Positions 15,346 through 21,180 of a stretch of 28,335 nt of DNA are shown piece by piece. A program made the translations under genes and the position numbers. Position 1 is the first letter of the stretch; each line of letters begins with the position of its first letter. Origin of the DNA: JBAYJM01 sp964350585 (lineage in GTDB: Bacteria > Patescibacteriota > Patescibacteriia > 2-01-FULL-39-33); NCBI GenBank assembly GCA_964350585.1, contig CAYGKC010000014.1, positions 1 through 28,335 of the forward strand, in the 5' to 3' direction. Below the pieces are notes generated by a model, which saw nothing but the letters and a program-made list of their open reading frames with translations, was not told where the DNA came from and did not search any database.

Positions 15346-15374
15346 ATTATAGCATACTTAGCAAAAAATGTCAA
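15346..15374 (-). promoter_or_regulatory. consensus sigma70 promoter of the lipoprotein gene
   Basis: TTGACA (15374-15369), 17-bp spacer, TATAAT (15351-15346) on the minus strand, with TGC directly before the -10 (extended -10). All twelve consensus bases match. Leader of about 95 nt. Confidence 0.9.
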
Positions 15375-15433
15375 TACTTTAGCCTTATTTATATTTAAAT
15401 TTAGATAAAAATAATAAATAATGTGCTCTGCCC

Positions 15434-15463
15434 TGGGATCCCGGATCAAGTCCGGGATGACAG
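15434..15463. repeat. short palindromic repeat, copy 1
   Basis: TGGGATCCCGGATCAAGTCC followed by GGGATGACAG. The centre TCCCGGATCAAGTCCGGGA is an inverted repeat (TCCCGGA/TCCGGGA). A close copy is at 15646-15670 and a half copy at 15490-15503. Resembles the small G+C-rich intergenic palindromic elements known from several bacterial groups. Confidence 0.75.
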
Positions 15464-15489
15464 TTAATTAATACGCTGAAATCCAAAGG

Positions 15490-15503
15490 CTCCGGGATGA
15501 CAG
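15490..15503. repeat. short palindromic repeat, partial copy
   Basis: CTCCGGGATGACAG repeats the right half of copy 1 exactly. Further degenerate relatives follow: CATGTCCGACATGAC at 15534-15548 and an imperfect version near 15573-15597 (ACCGGATTGAGTCCC). Confidence 0.6.
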
Positions 15504-15615
15504 CCTGTTTGAAATGTCTATCTCATGTCCGACATGACTACTAAAATTAGAATAGACAAGTAAAAGTGTCTTACCTTGGACAACCGGATTGAGTCCCTAA
15601 TAACAACATTAAAAA

Positions 15616-15635
15616 ACCGCCCATTACTGAGCGGT
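15616..15635 (-). terminator. intrinsic terminator of PPDK
   Basis: On the minus strand ACCGCTCA-GTAA-TGGGCGGT, an 8-bp stem (one T-G) capped by a GNRA-type tetraloop, followed by TTTTTTAAT. It lies 48 bases past the PPDK stop, beyond repeat copy 15646-15670. Confidence 0.88.
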
Positions 15636-15645
15636 CTTTTATATA

Positions 15646-15670
15646 TCTCGGATCAAGTCCGGGATGACAG
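15646..15670. repeat. short palindromic repeat, copy 2
   Basis: TCTCGGATCAAGTCCGGGATGACAG, matching 15440-15463 apart from one base near its left end. It falls between the PPDK stop and its terminator, so it is transcribed as part of the PPDK 3' end. Confidence 0.7.
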
Positions 15671-15682
15671 TATTTTTCTATT

Positions 15683-18337
15683 TTATTTTCTTTCTCTTAG
15701 AACTGCTTGAGCTCCTGCCAACCTTGCAATAGGCACTCTAAATGGCGAGCAAGAAACATAGTTCAAACCTTCTCTGTGGCAGAATTCTACAGTCTGAGGC
15801 TCGCCTCCGTGTTCACCGCAGATACCAAGTTTCAAATCGCCCTTAACTCCCCTTCCCTTTTTAACAGCAATTCTTATAAGTTCACCGATACCTTCCTGAT
15901 CCAAAACTTCAAATGGGTCATATTCATAAATTCCTTGAGATACATATTCTTTAAGGAATTTTCCAGCATCGTCTCTGGATAAACCAGCACCCATCTGAGT
16001 CAAATCATTCGTACCGAAGGAAAAGAACTCAGCTCCGCTTTCTACAATCCTATCTGCTACCAAAGCTGCACGAGGAACTTCAATCATAGTTCCTATTTTA
16101 TAATCTATCTTTACTCCCGCTTCAGAAATTTTCTTTTCAACTATATCAATAGCCATTTTCCTTAAGCTTGAAAATTCTTTTGTTGTAGCAACAAGAGGAA
16201 TCATTATTTCCGGCTTAACTGTAGTTGATCTTCCGCAAGTTGGACAAGACTTTGAAACTTCAATTGCAGCTTCAATTATTGCAGTTACTTGCATTTCATA
16301 AATTTCAGGATAAGTAACAGCTAATCTGCAACCTCTGTGTCCAAGCATAGGATTGAACTCATGCAAATCAGAAATTTTTGCTTTAAGTGTACCGGTATCC
16401 ACTTGCATTTCTCTGGCTAAATCAAAAATATCTTTTTCTTCAGTTGGCAAGAATTCATGAAGTGGCGGATCTAACAATCTGATTGTAACAGCATAACCTT
16501 CCATAGCTCTAAAAATTCCAATAAAGTCTTCTCTTTGATATGGAAGAAGTTTTGCCAAGGCTTTTTTTCTACCTTCAACATCAGCAGATAAAATCATTTC
16601 TCTTACGGCTTTAATTCTTTCACCGTCAAAGAACATATGTTCTGTTCGGCAAAGACCAATTCCTTCAGCACCAAAACTTCTGGCAACTTGAGCATCATGA
16701 GGAGTATCGGCATTTGTCCTTACACCTATTGTCCTAACACTGTCTGCCCAGCCCATTAATATTCCAAAACTTCCTGAAAGTTCAGGGTCTTGTGTTGAAA
16801 GTTTGCCTAGATATACCTTTCCTTCAGAACCGTCTAAACTAATATAATCACCTTCTTTTAAAATAATTTCCTTTCCTTTTACGGCCATTGTCTTTGCTTT
16901 TTCATCAATGACAATATCAGCGCATCCGGCAACACAGCAAGTACCCATTCCTCTGGCTACAACGGCTGCGTGTGAAGTCATACCTCCTCGAGCAGTCAAA
17001 ATTCCTTTGGCGCTATGCATTCCGTCGATATCTTCAGGAGAAGTTTCTACTCTTACCAAAATTACACTTTCTCCATTTTGAGCTTTTTCAAAAGCATCAG
17101 CCGCAGTAAATACAATTTTTCCTACAGCAGCTCCAGGAGATGCAGGAAGGCCTACTGCAATAACTTCAGCTTCTTGTTTCGCAATAGGGTCTAATTGCTT
17201 GTGTAATAGCTGATTTAACTGATTAGGGTCAACTCTAAGTATTGCTTCTTCCTTTGTAATCATTCCTTCATTTACCATATCTACAGCAATCCTAACTGCT
17301 GCAGCAGATGTTCTTTTGCCGTTTCTGGCTTGCAATATGTATAATTTACCTTCTTGAATTGTAAACTCCATATCTTGCATATCTTTATAATGCTTTTCTA
17401 CTTTATCGCATGTATCTACTAATTCTTTATAAATATCAGGCATTATTTCAGATAACTTAATTACCGGTTGAGGTGTTCTAATACCGGCAACAACATCTTC
17501 ACCTTGCGCATTCATTAAATATTCTCCGTAAAATAAATTTTCTCCAGTGGAAGGATTTCTGGTAAAACATACTCCTGTTCCTGATGTTTCGCCAAGATTT
17601 CCAAAAACCATAGCTTGGATATTTACAGCAGTTCCAATTAACCCCTTAATGCCGTTAATTTCCCTATATCTTATGGCTCTGTAATTATTCCAGGAATTAA
17701 ATACAGCATCAATTGAAAGTTTTAATTGAATCAAAGGATCTTGAGGAAAGTCAACTCCCTTAATCTCTTTAATTTTTGCTTTGTATTTTTTAACAATTTC
17801 TTTTAAATCATCAGCAACTAAATCAGTGTCGAAGTGAACTCCCTTAGTTTTTTTTGCTTCTTCTAAAATTTCTTCAAATTCTGAACTGTCAACTTCCAAC
17901 ACAACATCTCCAAACATTTGAATAAGACGTCTATATGAATCCCATGCAAATCTTGGGTTATTGGACTTCTTAGCTAATCCCGTTACTGATAAATCATTCA
18001 ATCCCAAATTTAAGATTGTATCCATCATTCCAGGCATAGATGCAACAGCCCCAGAACGAACTGAAACTAATAATGGATCGTTCGCATCACCTAATCTTTT
18101 TCCCAATTTTGATTCCAAATCACCTAACTTAGAGTTAATTTGATCTTTTACTTCTTGGGGGTAAACCTTTCCATTATCGTGATAGGATTGACATACTTCG
18201 GTTGTGACAGTAAATCCCGGCGGTACATTAATGCCAAGTCCGCTCATTTCTGCAAGATTGGCACCTTTACCACCAAGAATTTCCTTCATGTCTCTATTAC
18301 CTTCCTCAAAGGAATAGACGTACTTTTTTTCAGACAT
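15683..18337 (-). CDS. ppdK: pyruvate, phosphate dikinase
   Basis: Interconverts pyruvate + ATP + Pi and PEP + AMP + PPi in the cytosol; in reduced genomes it can run toward ATP formation in a PPi-linked glycolysis. Full length (884 aa). N-terminal ATP-grasp part with GGKGANLAEM (22-31), RSGAVASMPGMMDT (94-107) and FTIQEGKLYILQAR (325-338); central phosphohistidine domain GGMTSHAAVVARGMG with catalytic His456 next to Thr454/Ser455; C-terminal TIM barrel with GAEGIGLCRTEHMF, GHRGCRLA, SFGTNDLTQM and GICGEHGGEP with catalytic Cys840. An unusual CPTCG pair (Cys698, Cys701) sits just before the PEIMIPL strand, where many PPDKs have a plain loop. Single-gene unit with its own terminator; no Shine-Dalgarno before ATG 18337. 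Confidence 0.98.
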   Translation of the reverse strand: MSEKKYVYSFEEGNRDMKEILGGKGANLAEMSGLGINVPPGFTVTTEVCQSYHDNGKVYPQEVKDQINSKLGDLESKLGKRLGDANDPLLVSVRSGAVASMPGMMDTILNLGLNDLSVTGLAKKSNNPRFAWDSYRRLIQMFGDVVLEVDSSEFEEILEEAKKTKGVHFDTDLVADDLKEIVKKYKAKIKEIKGVDFPQDPLIQLKLSIDAVFNSWNNYRAIRYREINGIKGLIGTAVNIQAMVFGNLGETSGTGVCFTRNPSTGENLFYGEYLMNAQGEDVVAGIRTPQPVIKLSEIMPDIYKELVDTCDKVEKHYKDMQDMEFTIQEGKLYILQARNGKRTSAAAVRIAVDMVNEGMITKEEAILRVDPNQLNQLLHKQLDPIAKQEAEVIAVGLPASPGAAVGKIVFTAADAFEKAQNGESVILVRVETSPEDIDGMHSAKGILTARGGMTSHAAVVARGMGTCCVAGCADIVIDEKAKTMAVKGKEIILKEGDYISLDGSEGKVYLGKLSTQDPELSGSFGILMGWADSVRTIGVRTNADTPHDAQVARSFGAEGIGLCRTEHMFFDGERIKAVREMILSADVEGRKKALAKLLPYQREDFIGIFRAMEGYAVTIRLLDPPLHEFLPTEEKDIFDLAREMQVDTGTLKAKISDLHEFNPMLGHRGCRLAVTYPEIYEMQVTAIIEAAIEVSKSCPTCGRSTTVKPEIMIPLVATTKEFSSLRKMAIDIVEKKISEAGVKIDYKIGTMIEVPRAALVADRIVESGAEFFSFGTNDLTQMGAGLSRDDAGKFLKEYVSQGIYEYDPFEVLDQEGIGELIRIAVKKGRGVKGDLKLGICGEHGGEPQTVEFCHREGLNYVSCSPFRVPIARLAGAQAVLRERK

Positions 18338-18358
18338 AAAATTTAAATTATTTTTTTT

Positions 18359-18364
18359 ATTATA
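18359..18364 (-). promoter_or_regulatory. -10 box for ppdK
   Basis: TATAAT on the minus strand 18364-18359, 21 bases before ATG 18337, in a leader made almost only of A and T. The -35 position is poor. Confidence 0.4.
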
Positions 18365-18429
18365 TCTATTTTTTTATCTAATTGTTGGAGCTATTTTTAA
18401 ACTACAAAAATTAATTAGTAATTAAAAAA

Positions 18430-18469
18430 CGGGCCCAAAAATATTCAGGTCCGCACCTTCCACCGGACC
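18430..18469 (-). terminator. double hairpin terminator after the PfkB-family kinase
   Basis: On the minus strand GGTCCG (18469-18464) pairs perfectly with CGGACC (18453-18448) over a 10-base loop. CGGACC can instead pair, with one mismatch, with GGGCCCG (18436-18430), which is followed by TTTTTT. The stop codon lies 4 bases before the first stem. The two folds exclude each other because they share the middle segment. Confidence 0.7.
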
Positions 18470-18472
18470 AAT

Positions 18473-19429
18473 TCACCTTTTAATCTGCCCTAACTTTAGG
18501 ATTCCTTTTTGAGCTCCCATTTTACCAACAACTGCAGCAGAATTGCTTACTCCCCATTTAAGTGAATCCTTTATGTTTTTACCATAAATTAATCCAGAAG
18601 TCAAGGCACTTCCAAATGCATCCCCGACTCCAATTGTATTGATTGTTTTAACTAGCTTTGCCTTTATGAAATAGTATTTTTTTCCATCAAAAGCATAGGC
18701 TCCATTTTTACCGTCTGTAATTGCCACAATACCAACTCCTAAGCTTTGAATATAAGCCATCAAACCCTTTATTTCCTTTAATTTTCTGAATTCCATCGCT
18801 TCATCCCTGTTAACTAAAAGCAATCTAATATGAGGTAAATATTTTTTAACCGCTGATAAATCCTGAAGTTGTTTTATACCTGGATTCCAAACTATATTTT
18901 TATTTAATGGTATCAAATTTTCAATGATTTGCTTCCAATTTTCTTTTGGTAAAGAACCTACATAAAACCAATCGGTTGAAATCTTAGATAAAGGCATATC
19001 ACCGACAGAAAACAAGTCATTGGCTCCACGATGAAGAAAAGCAATATGCTCTTTAGAATCGTTCTTAGCAGTTAAAATAATCGAAAAGCCTGTGTTATTA
19101 TTTTTATCAACTTTTATAAAGTCAACGCCAACATTATTTTGTTTGAAATTTTGAAGAATATTTTTGCCATTATCATCGATGCCAACTCTGCATAAAATAG
19201 AGGTTTTAAGTCCCATCCTAGCAAAAGTTACTGCGGCGTTTGCTGCTCCTCCGCCATAATCAAAATAAATTTTATCTGCATAAATTTTGGCTCCGAATTC
19301 AAAAGCCAAAAGCTTTTCTTTGGTGGCATTTTTTGTGGAAATAAGCTCACCATCTTTTGAATAAAAAAGAATATCGCTTGTAGCGCCTCCGACAGTTACA
19401 ACATCAAATTTTGTAATACTATTTTTCAT
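18473..19429 (-). CDS. PfkB-family carbohydrate kinase
   Basis: A 318-residue cytosolic sugar/nucleoside kinase of the ribokinase (PfkB) family. Signature 1 is YGGGAANAAVTFARMG (58-73) and signature 2 NTIGVGDAFGSAL (264-276) with catalytic base Asp270 and the GxGD anion hole. TDGKNGAYAF (238-247) matches the ATP-site strand. Substrate (ribose, fructose-6-P, adenosine or other) cannot be fixed from the sequence. It uses a TGA stop, evidence for the standard code. A TATAAT box (19441-19436) lies 6 bases before ATG 19429, no Shine-Dalgarno is present, and it follows the terminator of the small-protein operon, so it is its own unit, possibly leaderless. Confidence 0.93.
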   Translation of the reverse strand: MKNSITKFDVVTVGGATSDILFYSKDGELISTKNATKEKLLAFEFGAKIYADKIYFDYGGGAANAAVTFARMGLKTSILCRVGIDDNGKNILQNFKQNNVGVDFIKVDKNNNTGFSIILTAKNDSKEHIAFLHRGANDLFSVGDMPLSKISTDWFYVGSLPKENWKQIIENLIPLNKNIVWNPGIKQLQDLSAVKKYLPHIRLLLVNRDEAMEFRKLKEIKGLMAYIQSLGVGIVAITDGKNGAYAFDGKKYYFIKAKLVKTINTIGVGDAFGSALTSGLIYGKNIKDSLKWGVSNSAAVVGKMGAQKGILKLGQIKR

Positions 19430-19435
19430 ATATAT

Positions 19436-19441
19436 ATTATA
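19436..19441 (-). promoter_or_regulatory. -10 box immediately before the kinase start
   Basis: TATAAT on the minus strand 19441-19436, exactly 6 bases from ATG 19429, so transcription would start at the start codon. The -35 zone is a T-run formed by the tail of the preceding terminator. Confidence 0.45.
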
Positions 19442-19465
19442 GCAAAAATATTAGCCAAAAAAAAT

Positions 19466-19497
19466 AGCCCCGGTCAACAAGTGTTAACTCAGGGGCT
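19466..19497 (-). terminator. strong terminator of the small-protein operon
   Basis: On the minus strand AGCCCC pairs with GGGGCT, enclosing GTTAAC-ACTT-GTTGAC (six more pairs), followed by ATTTTTTTT. The stem begins at the stop codon of the last small gene. Confidence 0.9.
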
Positions 19498-19640
19498 TAG
19501 AGGTTGGATTTTATCCACAAAGGCATCCTGGGCCTTTCCTGCTTCGTTAGACAAATTCCGCATTTTGTCCTTCCACGCTGATCTTTAAGTAGCCAAATCT
19601 TATCGCCACCAAATCTATGACAAAGGGAACGTTTTTTCAC
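19497..19640 (-). CDS. small Cys-pair protein, 47 aa (third gene of small operon)
   Basis: A 47-residue frame starting at GTG 19640, preceded by GGAGG (19650-19646) at ideal spacing and overlapping the end of the 54-aa gene in another frame, which suggests translational coupling. The product is basic, with Cys7-His8 and Cys27-x2-Cys30, the latter in RTKCGICLTK; four such residues could hold one zinc ion. No family recognised; the layout is faintly like a minimal zinc-ribbon or a degenerate HNH knuckle without the catalytic histidines. It ends right at the operon terminator. Confidence 0.65.
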   Translation of the reverse strand: MKKRSLCHRFGGDKIWLLKDQRGRTKCGICLTKQERPRMPLWIKSNL

Positions 19641-19779
19641 TTGTCCCTCCTCTAAAATTTAATTGCTTAGAAAACTCAGCAACCCACTTGCGCATGCATT
19701 CGATGCTTGTGCAAATTGCAGATGCAGAAACAAATTTCCCCGAAGGAAATATTACTTTTCCGCAAAAGCGACATTTCAT
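19615..19779 (-). CDS. small zinc-ribbon-like protein, 54 aa (second gene of small operon)
   Basis: A 54-residue frame, ATG 19779, 3 bases after the stop of the 70-aa gene, with AAAGGA ahead as a Shine-Dalgarno. It opens MKCRFCGKVIFPSGKF and has Cys3, Cys6, Cys23 and Cys28 (CX2C-X16-CX4C), a plausible single zinc site, then a basic/aromatic helix (MRKWVAEFSKQL). No family recognised. Its last codons overlap the Shine-Dalgarno and start of the next small gene. Confidence 0.65.
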   Translation of the reverse strand: MKCRFCGKVIFPSGKFVSASAICTSIECMRKWVAEFSKQLNFRGGTSEKTFPLS

Positions 19780-19782
19780 AGC

Positions 19783-19995
19783 TTATATCCTTTCATCAAA
19801 TATTGAACCCTTATTCGGATTACGATGTTCTAAATCACTTTGAGCAGTAAGATCAACAGGTTTAACTTCTGAAGATTTATTAATCTTAGATTCTCCTTTT
19901 TGGTTTATATTTGAGTTCAAACGGACTCCGTAGAAAGTACCGATAACACAATATGCATTATAATATTGTGACAGATTTCCGATGGAATTTACCAT
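19783..19995 (-). CDS. hypothetical protein, 70 aa (first gene of small operon)
   Basis: An unrecognised 70-residue frame. ATG 19995 is chosen because AAGGAG (20008-20003) precedes it by 7 bases; an upstream in-frame TTG would lie inside the Shine-Dalgarno region. N-terminal half (residues 1-25) is moderately hydrophobic with aromatics (YYNAYCVIGTFYGV), the C-terminal half is polar, rich in Asn, Lys, Ser and Glu and probably disordered. It is the first gene behind a perfect promoter. Confidence 0.65.
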   Translation of the reverse strand: MVNSIGNLSQYYNAYCVIGTFYGVRLNSNINQKGESKINKSSEVKPVDLTAQSDLEHRNPNKGSIFDERI

Positions 19996-20019
19996 ATCCA
20001 ATCTCCTTAATCCCAAGCA

Positions 20020-20048
20020 ATTATAACTATTATTTTTAATATTGTCAA
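20020..20048 (-). promoter_or_regulatory. consensus sigma70 promoter of the small-protein operon
   Basis: TTGACA (20048-20043), 17-bp spacer, TATAAT (20025-20020) on the minus strand; all twelve consensus positions match. Predicted leader of about 18 nt, just enough for the AAGGAG at 20008-20003. Confidence 0.9.
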
Positions 20049-20055
20049 CCTAAAA

Positions 20056-20074
20056 ACATCCGCTTTACGGATGT
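20056..20074 (-). terminator. intrinsic terminator of tgt
   Basis: On the minus strand ACATCCG-TAAAG-CGGATGT followed by TTTT; 7 bp. It lies 7 bases past the tgt stop and only 7 bases before the -35 box of the small operon. Confidence 0.88.
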
Positions 20075-20081
20075 TTAGAGT

Positions 20082-21173
20082 TTAAATCTTATTCAACTTA
20101 ATATTTTTTCTTATTTTTCCCATTAGCCTTAAATAAAAGTCTAAATTGTTTAATGTTGCAAGACGCATACCCAAAGGTTCTTGAGTTTTAAATAAGTGGT
20201 ATAAATATGCCTTCGAATAACTCTTTAAATTAGTATCATTAATTGCAGAAAAATCATTCTTGAATTTAGAATTTGCAATATTTATAGTCTTGTAAAAGTT
20301 GTTTTCACAAGGCTCTTTTCCCTTATTCCATAAATATAGTCTACCATGTCTTGCTTCTCTTGTAGGAATGACGCAATCAAACATATCAATTCCCATTTTA
20401 ACAGCTTGTACGATGTTATCAGGTGTTCCAACGCCCATTAAATACCTTGGTTTAGCTTCGGGCATAAGCGGAACAATGTAGCTTAAAACATCGTACATTT
20501 GAATATTCGTTTCACCAACCGCCAAGCCACCTACAGCATAACCATCAAAACCTATAGATGAAATTTCCTTCAAACTTTTAAGCCTTAAATCTTTATAGAT
20601 ACCGCCTTGAATTATCCCAAAAAATTTCTGTTTTTTATTACTACTGCTTTTAATTGATTTTTTTGCTAGCTCTGCCCATTTTGTTGTAATATTAACAGCT
20701 TCTTTTACTTCATCATATCCTGCCGTAGATGACGGACAGACATCCAAAATCATAGCAATATCCGAACCTATAATTTTTTGGATTTCTAAAACCTTTTTGG
20801 GTGTAAGCAAGTGCTTACTGCCGTCTAAATGTGATTGGAATTCAATTCCTCCCGGAAGTATTTTTCTGATTTTAGAAAGTGAAAAAACTTGAAAACCGCC
20901 ACTGTCAGTCAATATTGGGCCTTTCCAATTCATGAAATTTCGAAGACCTTTGGTCTTTTTCAATATATCCAAACCAGGCTGGAGATAAAGATGGTACGTA
21001 TTTGAGAGTATAATTTGCGCGCCTAATTCCGAAATTTCCTCAGCGTTTAAATTTTTAACTGCTCCCTTAGTTGCAATAGGCATAAAAAAGGGAGCATCAA
21101 TTTCACCATGGGTTGTTTTTATTTTTCCTAACCGAGCTTTTGATTTGCTTGATTTTTTTAGCAGTTTATACAT
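20082..21173 (-). CDS. tgt: queuine/preQ1 tRNA-guanine transglycosylase lacking the zinc site
   Basis: Exchanges guanine 34 of GUN-anticodon tRNAs for preQ1 (queuosine pathway). Start is ATG 21173, 7 bases after the upstream stop; a TTG 15 bases earlier overlaps that stop. 363 residues, TIM barrel: GPILTDSGGFQVFSL with Asp90, GGLAVGE, GVGTPDNIVQAV and GIDMFDCVIPTREARHG with nucleophile Asp266. The barrel and active site are intact, but the conserved C-x-C-x2-C...H zinc subdomain (Cys302/304/307 and His333 in E. coli) reads Ile311, Asp313, Leu316 and Asn342 within otherwise alignable sequence (SYSKAYLYHLF, ATLNNLDFY). The TATAAT at 21185-21180 is 6 bases from the ATG, so besides cotranscription with the upstream gene a leaderless transcript is possible. 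Confidence 0.95.
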   Translation of the reverse strand: MYKLLKKSSKSKARLGKIKTTHGEIDAPFFMPIATKGAVKNLNAEEISELGAQIILSNTYHLYLQPGLDILKKTKGLRNFMNWKGPILTDSGGFQVFSLSKIRKILPGGIEFQSHLDGSKHLLTPKKVLEIQKIIGSDIAMILDVCPSSTAGYDEVKEAVNITTKWAELAKKSIKSSSNKKQKFFGIIQGGIYKDLRLKSLKEISSIGFDGYAVGGLAVGETNIQMYDVLSYIVPLMPEAKPRYLMGVGTPDNIVQAVKMGIDMFDCVIPTREARHGRLYLWNKGKEPCENNFYKTINIANSKFKNDFSAINDTNLKSYSKAYLYHLFKTQEPLGMRLATLNNLDFYLRLMGKIRKNIKLNKI

Positions 21174-21180
21174 TAAGTGA

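Noticed and set aside
15147..15449. 100-aa minus-strand frame across the lipoprotein promoter
   Set aside because: It reads through the promoter, leader hairpin and the start of the lipoprotein gene in another frame; regulatory content explains the region better.
18448..18469. Small SRP RNA or T-box element suggested by GGTCCGGTGGAAGG
   Set aside because: It is at the 3' end of a kinase gene, lacks the SRP GGAAGCAGC apical core and the T-box UGGNACCGCG sequence, and is followed by T6, so a terminator is the simpler reading.
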